This document shows, piece after piece, positions 55,901 to 64,000 of a stretch of DNA of 64,000 nucleotides (positions are counted from its first letter, which is position 1; each line of letters opens with the position of its first letter). The position numbers and the translations under genes are program-made. Source of the stretch: Methylocystis hirsuta (lineage in GTDB: Bacteria > Pseudomonadota > Alphaproteobacteria > Rhizobiales > Beijerinckiaceae); the NCBI RefSeq assembly GCF_003722355.1, contig NZ_QWDD01000001.1:62001-126000 (forward strand), written 5' to 3'. Under the pieces are notes generated by a model. The model searched no databases. It was not told the origin of the DNA and saw only the letters and a list, made by a program, of their open reading frames with translations.

Positions 55901-56857
55901 CTAAAAGGTTCGTCGCCCGCGGCCGATGCTCGACGTCTGATCCGGGTCGTCGATGAGCTGGCCGATGCCGTCGCGGCGCGGCGGCAGCGGCGGCGGTGGA
56001 GGCGGCGCATAGGCGTCCGGTCCGGCGACGGCTCCAAACCCGTCGCGCGCGCCAACGCCAGGCCCCTCGAACGCCGCGAGCGGCGGCTTGCCCGTCGTGT
56101 CATTGTCGGTTTCGTCGTCCGGCGCTGGCGGCGCGCGCTGCTGAGCGATGAGCGGCGAAGGATCGGGCGGCGGCAGAGTCTCCTGCGGCTCAGGCTTGCA
56201 AATGCTGCGCCCCGAGCGGCCGTGCATCGCCAAATCGACGTGCATATGGTTGTAGTGGAAAGCGTTGGAGCCCGGCGACAGCACCGTCGAGAAATGGCCG
56301 CATGAACCGCGATGCACGTCCATCAGAAAGGCGCGGGTCTGCGCGTCGCCGCGCCCCCAGTCGCGCACGAGCGTGATCTCGCGGCCGTCGGCGAGCACGA
56401 AGCCGCCGATATCGAGCGCATTGCCGAAGGAATGTTCAGAAAGCTGCGCGCCGCGCTGATTGTTCATGCCGCGGCAGGCGTAAGAGCCCATCGAATTGAT
56501 CTGAACCACCTGCTGTCCGAAGCGCGCCTGAGCGGCGGGCTGGACGGCGTCCGCGAGCCAGGCGTCGAGTTCGGCGACCATCGAGCAGTCGAGGGTGGCG
56601 GTCGCATTGAACGAGACGGCGCCGCCCTGCAGCGCGGTCACCTTGAACGGCCTGGTGAGGCCGCAAATGCCCGGACCGTCGACTTCGGGCGCGAGCGCGA
56701 TGAATTCGGAAGGGTTGACGCGTCGTTCCGCGAGACAGGCGTTTTCAGCCTGCGTGCGCCAGGCCGGCCGCTGCGGCTTCTGCCCGATCGAGCAAGCGGA
56801 AAGCGTCGCCGCGACGAGCGCCAGCACGAGCAGCGAGTGATGGGCGCGGCGGACCAT
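55901..56857 (-). CDS. Extensin-family lipoprotein
   Basis: 318 residues. Lipoprotein signal (LVLALVAATLSACSIG, lipobox LSAC), then the extensin-like C-terminal fold: TATLDCSMVAELDAWLAD, SMGSYACRGMN and the M15-like metal-site block QLSEHSFGNALDIGGF. A Pro-rich tail (YAPPPPPPLPP) follows. Bacterial members are cell-wall proteins, perhaps peptidases related to VanY; the role is unproven. Confidence 0.9.
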   Translation of the reverse strand: MVRRAHHSLLVLALVAATLSACSIGQKPQRPAWRTQAENACLAERRVNPSEFIALAPEVDGPGICGLTRPFKVTALQGGAVSFNATATLDCSMVAELDAWLADAVQPAAQARFGQQVVQINSMGSYACRGMNNQRGAQLSEHSFGNALDIGGFVLADGREITLVRDWGRGDAQTRAFLMDVHRGSCGHFSTVLSPGSNAFHYNHMHVDLAMHGRSGRSICKPEPQETLPPPDPSPLIAQQRAPPAPDDETDNDTTGKPPLAAFEGPGVGARDGFGAVAGPDAYAPPPPPPLPPRRDGIGQLIDDPDQTSSIGRGRRTF

Positions 56858-57005
56858 GCCGCGAGGATGGGCGCCAGGCCGTTAATTCAGGGTCGAGAAT
56901 TGTGGTTAATGCTCAGATATTTGAGGACTGTGGCGGGCGATCCACACGCCCGCGCAAGCTGCACGGGACGCGCTGCGCATGAGCGCGGTCGCGCGGGAAG
57001 CGTGA

Positions 57006-57776
57006 TCAGCGAGCAAATCTGCTCAAGCGCCGCTTCCATGTTTCGCCGGCCTTGAGTTCAGTCTTCAAAACCCATTTCCTTCGAATCGTCCTGATCGCCC
57101 GCGACGATGTCTTGAGAATGGCTTCCGGTTCCGGTTCTTTCGCGCGTGGCGCCGTGGGAATCGGGGTCGCCACTGCTGGCTGCGGCTTCACCTTTTTGGG
57201 TTCCGCAGGAACAGCCTCTGCAACTTTAACTTTGGCCGGCTGACGCACACGACGCGTCCGAGTTGATGCGCCTCTCGCCGGAGGATCGCTAATGACGTCG
57301 TTTTCCAGCAGGTTCGGGAGCACGCGCCCCCGAGGGCCATTCGGCTCCGGCGGTATTTGGGAACGTTCAGCCGCTCTGCCGCCGAAAACCGCGTCCGCCG
57401 CGTCTAGAGCCGCCAAATATGTGGCGTCACGTTCGACCTCGACGGCCGCCGCAGCGCTCGGGTCCCTAAGACTCGGGTCCCTAAGAGATATGCTCCCAGC
57501 AGCATTTTCAGCCTCTTTGATCTTCCAGGGATTGGAAATCCGAGATTTGGGAGACCGACCTTTATATGCCGTGATGAACGGACGCGTGGGTTGGCGCATT
57601 GAAGCTGAAGATCTTTCTGTTGACGTATATGGCAAGGAAGGTTGCTCGAAAGACCCGCCTCGGCACAAGCGTAATTGAGTATTGAGAACACGCCCGGGCA
57701 TGACGCTCAGGCCAAGCGTCTCGGACGAAGGACGTTCGCTCCATATAACGGAAAAGGCGCAACACGTCATCGTCAT
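57006..57776 (-). CDS. Hypothetical Lys/Pro-rich protein (start uncertain)
   Basis: Up to 256 residues; no family recognised. The C-terminal half is protein-like: an Ala-rich helix (ATYLAALDAADAVFGGRAAER), a Pro/Lys/Val-rich stretch (VKVAEAVPAEPKKVKPQPAVATP) and a basic end (RTIRRKWVLKTELKAGETW, in part). The N-terminal ~90 residues look less convincing. The phrase LRDPS is doubled by a perfect 15-base tandem duplication (57457-57486). Could be a periplasmic or basic anchor protein, or only its second half may be real. Confidence 0.35.
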   Translation of the reverse strand: MTMTCCAFSVIWSERPSSETLGLSVMPGRVLNTQLRLCRGGSFEQPSLPYTSTERSSASMRQPTRPFITAYKGRSPKSRISNPWKIKEAENAAGSISLRDPSLRDPSAAAAVEVERDATYLAALDAADAVFGGRAAERSQIPPEPNGPRGRVLPNLLENDVISDPPARGASTRTRRVRQPAKVKVAEAVPAEPKKVKPQPAVATPIPTAPRAKEPEPEAILKTSSRAIRTIRRKWVLKTELKAGETWKRRLSRFAR

Positions 57777-58264
57777 GGCGCGCTCATGGCGTAAATCGGA
57801 CTTTGCCGATTTGCGCCTTGTTCCGCTCCTTAAACCAATTGCGCGCTCCCCTTTGCTTCCCTCTGCTGGCGCCGACCCTAGCTTCGTATGGGTTGGAGAC
57901 GTGCACGGCGGACAACGTAGAGTCCGAACTTAAATTCGTCTTTCGCCGAAACGTGGCGCGCTCACATCCGTCTTGAGCCGATCAGTCAGGTTGCAGACCC
58001 ACGCTGCGGCTGTGGGCGTGGCTGCGTCCTGCTATCTCGGAAATATTGTGCACCCCCTCTAGAAAAGCTTCAGGTCTATCCCAACTGAAAAACCATCAAG
58101 CGCTGCGGTTTGTCTTTTTCTTGTCTCCTGAACAACGAATGAGTCGGAGCGTTGCGGAAAGACCCTCTATACGGATCTGAGTAAACCCTCCATCCGCTCG
58201 CCTGGTATGTCGGCGCAACGTGAGAAGAGAGAAGTCCGTTGTGGTTAATTTGGGAGATTTAGTC
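57777..58264. other. Intergenic region upstream of the SH3 gene
   Basis: Nearly 490 bases. Contains one strong hairpin (57788-57817, arms GGCGTAAATCGG and CCGATTTGCGCC) that reappears at 58806-58835 after the SH3 gene. Otherwise nothing recognisable. Confidence 0.5.
57788..57817. repeat. Repeated hairpin element, copy 1
   Basis: Arms GGCGTAAATCGG and CCGATTTGCGCC pair along 12 bases with one G-T wobble, loop ACTTTG. Same orientation as copy 2. Confidence 0.65.
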
Positions 58265-58750
58265 ATGCGAAACATGCTCATTGCAGCGACGGTCGGCCTC
58301 GTCGCTTTTCTTGTCCAGGACTTTGCCCAGGCGACCCCCGCCCAAAGTCCGGCCGTGCTGCGCGCCGGACCAGGAATGTCGTGGAAAAAAATCGGTCAGA
58401 TCCCGGCCGGCGCCGATGTAGAGGTGTTGAGCTGCAACGAGGGGTGGACTCACAGCTGGTGCCAGGTCCGCTATGGTTCGAAGACCGGATGGGTGAATGC
58501 GCCTGTGCTCGGGACCTCGCGATCAGAGGTCGTCATCGCGCCGGTCGTGACGACCAACGCCGCCAGTCTGAAAAAGCGGGCGAGCATGTTCTCGTCGGTC
58601 ATCGAGACCATTCCAGGCGGCGAAAAGGTCGACGTCCTTGGCTGCCCGCATGGACTCGGCAGCGGCTGGTGCCACGTCTCCTACAATGGCAAGACCGGAT
58701 TCGTCAGAGGTGGTCTTCTGACGCGCCAACGGTCCGTCATTCCCCGTTAA
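58265..58750 (+). CDS. Secreted protein with two SH3-like domains
   Basis: 161 residues. Signal peptide (MLIAATVGLVAFLVQDFAQA), then two bacterial SH3-like domains: VLRAGPGMSWKKIGQIPAGA ... GWVNAPVL and SLKKRASMFSSVIETIPGGE ... GKTGFVRGGLL. Each has a Cys pair (SCNEGWTHSWCQV and GCPHGLGSGWCHV) likely to form a disulfide in the periplasm. Such domains bind peptidoglycan or protein partners. GGGAG lies eight bases before the ATG. Flanked by two copies of one hairpin. Confidence 0.85.
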   Translation: MRNMLIAATVGLVAFLVQDFAQATPAQSPAVLRAGPGMSWKKIGQIPAGADVEVLSCNEGWTHSWCQVRYGSKTGWVNAPVLGTSRSEVVIAPVVTTNAASLKKRASMFSSVIETIPGGEKVDVLGCPHGLGSGWCHVSYNGKTGFVRGGLLTRQRSVIPR

Positions 58751-58805
58751 TTATGCGCGTGCGAGGCGAGAAAAACCGGCCGTGAAGCCGGCGCAAAAGC
58801 GTCAA

Positions 58806-58835
58806 GGCGCAAATCGGACATCGCCGATTTGCGCC
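58806..58835. repeat. Repeated hairpin element, copy 2 (possible bidirectional terminator)
   Basis: Perfect 12-base stem GGCGCAAATCGG / CCGATTTGCGCC with loop ACATCG. Lies between the convergent SH3 and DUF2852 genes, so it could terminate both. Same orientation as copy 1 about 1 kb away. Confidence 0.7.
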
Positions 58836-58875
58836 TCTTCCGTTCAGGTCAGCGCCTGCGCAGCCTTAACCGGCC

Positions 58876-59361
58876 TTACGCGCCTTTGCCCTCGCCGGTC
58901 TTGCGGCCGCGCATGAAGGATTCGAACTCTTCGCGGTCGCGGGCGCGGCGCAGCTGGTCGATATGCTCGGCGAAGTCGCGCTCCGCTTCGGCGACCTTGC
59001 GGCGCTCTTCCTCGAGACGCGCGAGTTCGCCTTCGCGCCATTCGTCGAAGGCGACATTGCCGGTCGAGCGCATGAAGGAGGGGCCGCCCCAAGCGGTCGA
59101 TCCCTCTCTCGCGACGCCGCTCACGGCGTCCTTCACCCGCGCGCCCTGCTCCTGCGCGAAGGCGAAGAAGTCGCCTTCAAAGCCCTGGCTGCGCTGCCAA
59201 AGCTTCCAGACCAGCATGGCCAGGCCGAGCGGCCAGAAGATCAAAAAGCCAAGGATCACCGCCGCGATCTCATAGGGCCTCCAGGACATTCGTCCGCAAC
59301 GCCAGGAGGGCGATCCGCCCTCTCCGGATGACGACATGCGAGAATAATGATGGCAGCTCAT
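58876..59361 (-). CDS. DUF2852 membrane protein
   Basis: 161 residues. WRPYEIAAVILGFLIFWPLG LAM (one membrane helix, ~30-50) is the family hallmark, followed by a charged coiled coil (EWREGELARLEEERRKVAEAERDF). ATG 59361 has TGGAGC close upstream; the Met before WRPYEIAAV (59289) is the family-typical start, so the first 24 residues are doubtful. Function unknown. Confidence 0.8.
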   Translation of the reverse strand: MSCHHYSRMSSSGEGGSPSWRCGRMSWRPYEIAAVILGFLIFWPLGLAMLVWKLWQRSQGFEGDFFAFAQEQGARVKDAVSGVAREGSTAWGGPSFMRSTGNVAFDEWREGELARLEEERRKVAEAERDFAEHIDQLRRARDREEFESFMRGRKTGEGKGA

Positions 59362-59412
59362 GATGGGCTCCAGTTTGTCAACGGCGCGCCCGCCGCCAAA
59401 GCGGGGCCGACA

Positions 59413-59437
59413 CCAATGTAATATGCATTAACATTGG
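59413..59437. promoter_or_regulatory. Palindrome upstream of the DUF2852 gene
   Basis: Perfect 7-base arms CCAATGT and ACATTGG flank an 11-base AT-rich core containing ATGCAT. It lies about 55 bases upstream of ATG 59361 in the only AT-rich patch nearby. Probably an operator or promoter element; the regulator is unknown. Confidence 0.45.
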
Positions 59438-59448
59438 CGCAAGGGAAA

Positions 59449-59477
59449 GCGCCGCGCCAAGAAAATCGGCGCGGCGC
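59449..59477 (-). terminator. Hairpin after minE, possible terminator
   Basis: Perfect 10-base stem GCGCCGCGCC / GGCGCGGCGC with a 9-base loop, followed on the minus strand by only TTTCCC. It is the first strong hairpin downstream of minCDE. Confidence 0.5.
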
Positions 59478-59568
59478 CGTCAAGCGCTTGCAGTCGACGG
59501 GAGCGGACGCGGCCGTCGAGCCGCGCCGCCGGAGCGGTTCGGAACTGGAAGCGTCTCGCGTCGGGAAA

Positions 59569-59889
59569 TCAGGCCGCCTGGCCGCTCAGATCATCTTCAA
59601 GCACGGCGTCATCCGCGAATGGCGCAGACGTTTCGCGCGTCGCCTCCGGCTCGATTTCGATGTCGATTTCGAGCAGCGACATGTCTTGCTTGCGATGCAT
59701 CTTCACCATGACCTTTTCAGGATCGACGTTGATGTGCTTCGAGATCGCGATGAGGACTTCCTTGTGCAGCACGGCGATCAGATCCGAATCGCGCGCCGAT
59801 TTGCGTTCATGCGCGAGAAGGATCTGCAGGCGCTCGCGCGCAACCGGCGCGGTGGCGCCGCGACGCCCGAACAATCCGAAAATATTCAT
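59569..59889 (-). CDS. minE: Cell division topological specificity factor MinE
   Basis: 106 residues. RERLQILLAHERKSARDSDLIAVLHKEVLI, given in parts (RERLQILLAHERK, LIAVLHKEVLIAISK), is the MinD-interacting region, then a C-terminal dimerisation fold (MSLLEIDIEI). Drives oscillation of MinCD away from midcell. Its ATG overlaps the minD stop (ATGA). Confidence 0.95.
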   Translation of the reverse strand: MNIFGLFGRRGATAPVARERLQILLAHERKSARDSDLIAVLHKEVLIAISKHINVDPEKVMVKMHRKQDMSLLEIDIEIEPEATRETSAPFADDAVLEDDLSGQAA

Positions 59890-60701
59890 GCCGCCCTCCG
59901 ACCAAAGAGCCGAACGAAAAGTCCCCTCTTGTCAGCGGGAATGTTCACCGGCAGTTTTTCGCCGCACAGCCTCTTCGCCGCTTCCGAATAGGCGCGCGCC
60001 GCGGGGCTCATGGCGTTGTGAAGAATAATCGGCGCGCCGACGTTCGACGCGCGCAGAACGTCTTCGCTCTCCGGCACGATTCCAAGCAGCGGTATCGAGA
60101 GAATTTCGAGCACGTCGTCGACGCTGAGCATCTCGCCGCGGCCTGCGCGCTGCGCGTCATAGCGCGTCAGCAGCAGATGTTTCTCGACGCGTTCGCCCTT
60201 TTCGGCGCGTTCGGTCTTGGCGTCGAGCAATCCGATGATGCGATCGGAATCGCGCACCGAGGAGACTTCCGGATTGGCGACGACCACCGCGACGTCGGCG
60301 AAGCGCATCGCGAGCGTCGCGCCGCGTTCGATGCCGGCGGGACTGTCGCAGACGATCCAGTCGAATTTTTCGCGCAATTCGCCGATGACGCGCTGCACGC
60401 CCTCTTCGGTCAAGGCGTCCTTGTCGCGCGTCTGCGACGCGGGCAGCAGATAGAGATTATTCAAGCGCTTGTCGCGGATGAGCGCCTGATGCAGCTTGGC
60501 GTCGCCCTGGGCGACGTTGATGAGATCAAAGACGACGCGCCGCTCGGCGCCCATGACGAGATCGAGGTTGCGCAGGCCGACATCGAAGTCGACGACCGCG
60601 ACCTTGTGACCCTGTTGGGCCAGCGCGGCCCCGAGAGCCGCGGTTGACGTTGTCTTTCCGACGCCCCCTTTGCCGGAGGTCACCACCAAAGTCTTGGCCA
60701 T
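59886..60701 (-). CDS. minD: Septum site-determining ATPase MinD
   Basis: 271 residues from ATG 60701. Deviant Walker A KGGVGKTT (~residues 10-17), DFDVGLRNLDLVMG (~38-51) and DSPAGIE (~118-124), with the C-terminal membrane-targeting helix GLFVRLFGRR. The longer frame upstream (to 60878) would run into minC and is a shadow. Thirteen bases after minC. Confidence 0.96.
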   Translation of the reverse strand: MAKTLVVTSGKGGVGKTTSTAALGAALAQQGHKVAVVDFDVGLRNLDLVMGAERRVVFDLINVAQGDAKLHQALIRDKRLNNLYLLPASQTRDKDALTEEGVQRVIGELREKFDWIVCDSPAGIERGATLAMRFADVAVVVANPEVSSVRDSDRIIGLLDAKTERAEKGERVEKHLLLTRYDAQRAGRGEMLSVDDVLEILSIPLLGIVPESEDVLRASNVGAPIILHNAMSPAARAYSEAAKRLCGEKLPVNIPADKRGLFVRLFGRRAA

Positions 60702-60714
60702 TGTTCGTCCTCTC

Positions 60715-61515
60715 TTAATCGAGCCGCGCGATCTTGACCGTCTCGTTTTCGAGCCAGGCCTGGATGGATTGGCTCTGAACATTTGCCGAGATCTCGTCGG
60801 CGGTGAGATAAACGCCGCAAACCGAGAGCAGCTCGGCTTCGAGCTTGCGGCAGAAAATTCGCGCGCGCTTTTCGCCATAGGCGCCGGCCATCGCGCGGCC
60901 GCGCAGCGTTCCGTAGATATGCACGGAGCCGCCCGCCATGATTTCCGCGCCCGACGCGACGGAGCCGATCACGGTCACGTCGCCATCCGGGTGATAAATC
61001 GACTGACCGGAGCGCACCGGCTCCAGCAGGATCAGCGGCGTAGCCGATGGAGCCGGCGGCTCGGACGCCTTGACATCGACGGCCTGCGCGCCGCCGGCGC
61101 CGAGCGCGTTGCCGATATCCTCGAAGGCTGCTTCTTCGCTTGGGGTCAGCGTTCCAGGATTTGCGTCTTTGGCGCGCGTTGCGCCGACGTCCGGCGGCGG
61201 TTGCGGGGTGGCGCGACCGCCAGCCAGAATCGGCGGCAGGTCGTCGCAGGCCCATGACGGGTCGACGCCCGACAGTCCCATGACGCGTATGCCGCGCCGG
61301 GCGAGATTTTCGAGAAGCTCGGTGAGTTGCGGTCGCTCGAGCGTCAATTTGGCGAGGTCGATGACGATCGACTTCCGGCTGAAGAAGGCGGGCGACTGCT
61401 CAAGCAACGCGTCCAGCTGCTCGAACCAGCCTTCGATCGGCTGCTCAGGCTCCAACGTCAGGACGGGAAAGGACCTGCCTCTGAAGCGGATGTGTCGGGA
61501 TGACGCTTGCGTCAC
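60715..61515 (-). CDS. minC: Septum site-determining protein MinC
   Basis: 266 residues. The N-terminal FtsZ-inhibiting domain begins IRFRGRSFPVLTLEPEQP, a Pro/Ala-rich linker (~105-155) follows, and the C-terminal right-handed beta-helix carries GQSIYHPDGDVTVIGSVASGA and GGSVHIYGTLRGRAMAG (each partly), which dimerises and binds MinD. I choose GTG 61515 because GAGGG lies six bases upstream; GTG 61527 would add four residues. First gene of minCDE. Confidence 0.95.
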   Translation of the reverse strand: MTQASSRHIRFRGRSFPVLTLEPEQPIEGWFEQLDALLEQSPAFFSRKSIVIDLAKLTLERPQLTELLENLARRGIRVMGLSGVDPSWACDDLPPILAGGRATPQPPPDVGATRAKDANPGTLTPSEEAAFEDIGNALGAGGAQAVDVKASEPPAPSATPLILLEPVRSGQSIYHPDGDVTVIGSVASGAEIMAGGSVHIYGTLRGRAMAGAYGEKRARIFCRKLEAELLSVCGVYLTADEISANVQSQSIQAWLENETVKIARLD

Positions 61516-61619
61516 GGGAGCCCTCACGCAATTAGGATGTGCGTCATTTGAGGGCGTTAACGTTAATGAAGGATTAAAGCGCGCGCGTAATTTGACGCTC
61601 GTCGCGCTTTATCAAGAGA

Positions 61620-62240
61620 TTATGCCGGCGCGGCTTTGGCGCGCGCCGCAGCGCTCTCCATGACGCCTTGGGCGGCGCTCTCGAGCACAAGCGCCGGATC
61701 CGCGCTTTTGACAGGGTCGAAATGACCGGAAATCGTCAGCATCGCGACGCCATGCGCCAGCGACCAAATTTGCAGCGCCGCGTAGCGCGCGCCCTGCGCC
61801 GGCGCGCCCGCCTGCTGCAGCCAGGCGACCACGGCCCGCCAAAGGATTTCGAGCGCATGGTCGGCGGCGCCGCCCGCTCCCGGATCGGCGAGCGTCTGCG
61901 CCTGCCCGAACATGGCGGCGTAAAGCCCCGGTTCGTCCCGCGCGAATTTGAGATAGGCGGCGCACATCGCCCGCATCGCGCTCTTGGCGTCGGGCCGGCC
62001 TTCGTCCCATGCCGTTTCAATTCGTGCGCCAAAGGTCTCGAAACCGCGGCGCGCCAGCTCGCTCATCAGCGCGTCGCGTCCGCTGAAATGACGGTAGGGG
62101 GCGGCGGGCGAAACGCCGGCGCGGCGCGCCGCCTCGGTGAGCGTTAGCGCCGATGGTCCGCCTTCGGCGAGAATCTCAAGAGCGGCGTCGATCAGCGCCT
62201 GTTTGAGCGACCCGTGGTGATAGCCTCGCTTATTGTGCAT
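61620..62240 (-). CDS. TetR-family regulator with WHG-type C-terminal domain
   Basis: 206 residues. Helix-turn-helix region ALIDAALEILAEGGPSALTL ... AARRAGVSPAAPYRHFSGRD (~12-55) is textbook TetR; the C-terminal part (YLKFARDEPGLYAAMFGQ) matches the WHG subfamily. Target and ligand unknown: neighbours are minC and yebC, neither a typical target. No clear palindrome upstream. Confidence 0.88.
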   Translation of the reverse strand: MHNKRGYHHGSLKQALIDAALEILAEGGPSALTLTEAARRAGVSPAAPYRHFSGRDALMSELARRGFETFGARIETAWDEGRPDAKSAMRAMCAAYLKFARDEPGLYAAMFGQAQTLADPGAGGAADHALEILWRAVVAWLQQAGAPAQGARYAALQIWSLAHGVAMLTISGHFDPVKSADPALVLESAAQGVMESAAARAKAAPA

Positions 62241-62283
62241 CTGTCACCCCGGCGCGGATCGGCGTCATCGCCCCGTCGCCGGG

Positions 62284-63030
62284 CTATCCCGAGAGCTTGG
62301 CGACGAGCGCGTCGGAAACCTCGAAATTGGCGTAGACGTTCTGCACGTCGTCATTGTCCTCAAGCGCGCCGACGAGCTTGAGGATTTTCTCGCCGGAATC
62401 GTCGTCGACCTTGATCGTGTTCTGCGGGCGCCAGATGAGCGCCGCCTTGCGCGGCTCGCCGAATTTCTCCTCGAGAGCCCTGGCGACGTCGCGCAGCGAT
62501 TCGACGGACGTGATCACCTCATGCGTCTCGTCGGTCGTCGAGACGTCGTCGGCGCCGGCGTCGATCGCCGCCTCCATCATCGCGTCCTCCGTCGCCGCCT
62601 TTTTGTCGAATTCGACGAGGCCGACGCGATCGAACATGAAGGACACGGCGCCGGTCTCGGCGAGCGCGCCGCCAGCCTTGGTGAAATAGGAGCGCACCTC
62701 GCCGGCCGTGCGGTTGCGATTGTCGGTCAGGGCCTCGATGATCACCGCGACGCCGCCGGGCGCGTAACCCTCATAGCGCACCTCATCATAATTTTCGGCG
62801 TCGGCGCCGGAGGCCTTCTTGATCGCGCGCTCGATATTGTCCTTTGGCATATTCTCCGCCCGGGCGGCGAGAACGGCGGCGCGCAGCCGCGCGTTCATAT
62901 TCGGGTCGGGCAGGCCCATCTTGGCGGCGACGGTGATTTCTCGGGCGAGCTTTGAAAACAGCTTGGAGCGGATCGCGTCCTGCTTGCCCTTCTTGTGCAT
63001 GATATTCTTGAATTGACTGTGCCCGGCCAT
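62284..63030 (-). CDS. yebC: YebC/PmpR-family (TACO1) regulator
   Basis: 248 residues, normal length. [19 protein letters not shown] at the start, [14 protein letters not shown] and [19 protein letters not shown] are diagnostic. Recently tied to relief of ribosome stalling as well as DNA binding. Upstream of the TetR gene on the same strand, divergent from the LOG gene. Confidence 0.95.
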   Translation of the reverse strand: MAGHSQFKNIMHKKGKQDAIRSKLFSKLAREITVAAKMGLPDPNMNARLRAAVLAARAENMPKDNIERAIKKASGADAENYDEVRYEGYAPGGVAVIIEALTDNRNRTAGEVRSYFTKAGGALAETGAVSFMFDRVGLVEFDKKAATEDAMMEAAIDAGADDVSTTDETHEVITSVESLRDVARALEEKFGEPRKAALIWRPQNTIKVDDDSGEKILKLVGALEDNDDVQNVYANFEVSDALVAKLSG

Positions 63031-63134
63031 GCGCTCTCGCCCTGCTCCTCGACCAATCTTCGCCTTTCGGCGTCCGGCGGGTCATATACGCCGGACGTAT
63101 ACGGAAATAAAGAAAAGCGCCAAGGAGAGCATGA

Positions 63135-64000
63135 TTGAGCGCGAGCGATGAAGAGCGAAATTCTCGGCCTGAGCCCGATGGGCGGGCTCCGTCCGGACTC
63201 CCCGCGCCGCACATCCCTGACCTCGCCGCCGCCAAGCGGCTGCAGGCGATCCTCTCCAGTCCGTCCTATCGCAAGGCCGACGAGGACATTCATTTCCTGA
63301 CCTCGGCCCAAGCGCGCGGTCCCCGACTGGAGCTGGAATATCTCAAGGCCGAACTGCTGCTGCGACGCCATGGCGTCACCGACACGATCGTCGTCTTCGG
63401 CTCGACCCGCATCGTCGAGCCCGCCTTGGCGGAAAGCCGCCTCGCCGAAGCGCAGGCGCTCGCGACGGCAAATCCCGAGGACGCGACCCTCGCCAGACGG
63501 CTCGCGGCGGCGAAACGCGCCCGCGAAAATTCGCGCTATTATCAGATCGCCCGCGAGTTCGGCGGGCTCGTCGGCGCCGCCCGCGAGAGCGGCGACCAGC
63601 CGCGCCTCGCGATCGTCACCGGCGGCGGACCGGGCATCATGGAGGCGGCGAATCGCGGCGCCTTCGAAGCCGGGGCCGAGACGGTCGGGCTCAACATCAC
63701 CCTGCCGCACGAGCAGTTGCCCAACAGCTATGTCACGCCCTCGCTTTGCCTGCGCTTCCGCTATTTTGCGCTGCGCAAGCTGCATTTCATGCTGCGGGCG
63801 CGGGCGCTGGTCGCCTTTCCGGGAGGCTTTGGCACTTTCGACGAATTGTTCGAGACGCTCACGCTTGTGCAGACCGGCAAGGTCAAGCCGATCCCGATCA
63901 TTCTCGTCGGGGAAAACTATTGGCGACGCGCCTTTGACGTCGATTTCCTGGTCGACGAGGGCGTCATCGACGAGCAAGACCGCCATCTTTTCCGCTATGC
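63135..64000 (+). CDS. LOG-family protein (TIGR00730-like), 3' end outside window
   Basis: At least 288 residues, running off the window. GGGPGIMEAANRGAFEAGAE (in part) and PGGFGTFDELFETLTLVQTGK (in part) are the two LOG motifs; the family includes cytokinin-activating phosphoribohydrolases that release nucleobases from nucleoside 5'-monophosphates, and bacterial nucleotide-cleaving homologues. The reading frame has a TGA at 63132 followed at once by TTG 63135, and AAGGAG lies seven bases before that TTG, so a TTG start is well supported. It has an N-terminal extension of about 90 residues compared with small LOG proteins, as the long bacterial type has. Confidence 0.85.
   Translation, partial: MSASDEERNSRPEPDGRAPSGLPAPHIPDLAAAKRLQAILSSPSYRKADEDIHFLTSAQARGPRLELEYLKAELLLRRHGVTDTIVVFGSTRIVEPALAESRLAEAQALATANPEDATLARRLAAAKRARENSRYYQIAREFGGLVGAARESGDQPRLAIVTGGGPGIMEAANRGAFEAGAETVGLNITLPHEQLPNSYVTPSLCLRFRYFALRKLHFMLRARALVAFPGGFGTFDELFETLTLVQTGKVKPIPIILVGENYWRRAFDVDFLVDEGVIDEQDRHLFRY

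Overview
The window is 64 kb of high-GC DNA that looks chromosomal. Nearly all of it is single-copy housekeeping and metabolic genes. The gene content points to an alphaproteobacterium, most likely of the order Hyphomicrobiales (Rhizobiales) and possibly a Beijerinckiaceae/Methylocystaceae relative. The supporting genes are a CcrM-type GANTC methyltransferase next to rnhB, a homospermidine synthase, DUF1150 and small Hsp20 proteins, an extensin-family lipoprotein, a DUF2852 protein, the envC-ctpA pair, and dispersed palindromic intergenic repeats of a type common in that order. No methane- or methanol-oxidation gene, rRNA, tRNA, CRISPR array, prophage or transposase was recognised, so the family-level placement is inference.

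Layout. 0-3 kb: palindromic repeats, a 5' fragment of an OFA-family transporter gene, and the intact transporter. 2.9-11 kb: an autotransporter, uppP, ccrM, rnhB, a radical SAM protein and homospermidine synthase. 11-18 kb: two AT-rich orphan membrane-protein genes (11.3 and 17.4 kb) flank a three-domain MFS/PlsC/acyl-ligase fusion, a divergent TetR regulator with two matching operator-like palindromes, and a TauE-type exporter. 18-21 kb: ccmC-ccmD-ccmG (cytochrome c maturation), then ctpA and envC. 22-35 kb: a full glycogen locus on the minus strand in the order glgP, glgB, glgC, glgA, glgX-malQ (a single fused polypeptide), whose 3' end overlaps envC.

35-43 kb: a membrane-anchored OmpA-like protein, dnaN, a parDE toxin-antitoxin pair, a class A penicillin-binding protein, a cupredoxin/FTR1 iron-uptake pair, a small lipoprotein and a DUF2235 hydrolase. 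43-52.5 kb: secE, nusG, three unrelated genes, rplK-rplA with a strong terminator, then sucD-sucA-sucB. The usual rplJL-rpoBC after rplA and the usual mdh-sucC before sucD are absent. 52.5-59.4 kb: DUF1150, a CorC-type CBS transporter, Hsp20, several small envelope proteins, extensin-family lipoprotein, an SH3 protein and DUF2852. 59.5-64 kb: minC-minD-minE, a TetR regulator, yebC, and a LOG-family gene that starts at TTG and runs off the end.

Functional themes are envelope growth and division (uppP, PBP, EnvC, CtpA, MinCDE, OmpA-like protein), carbon storage (the glg locus), the 2-oxoglutarate to succinate segment of the TCA cycle, and lipid remodelling (the acyltransferase/acyl-ligase fusion under probable TetR control). 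The observations most worth following are the GlgX-MalQ fusion coupled to envC-ctpA, the paired TGAAC-N3-GTTCA operators, the start-codon repeat at glgP, the rearranged ribosomal/TCA junction, and the two AT-rich orphan membrane proteins. No clearly new multi-gene system is visible.
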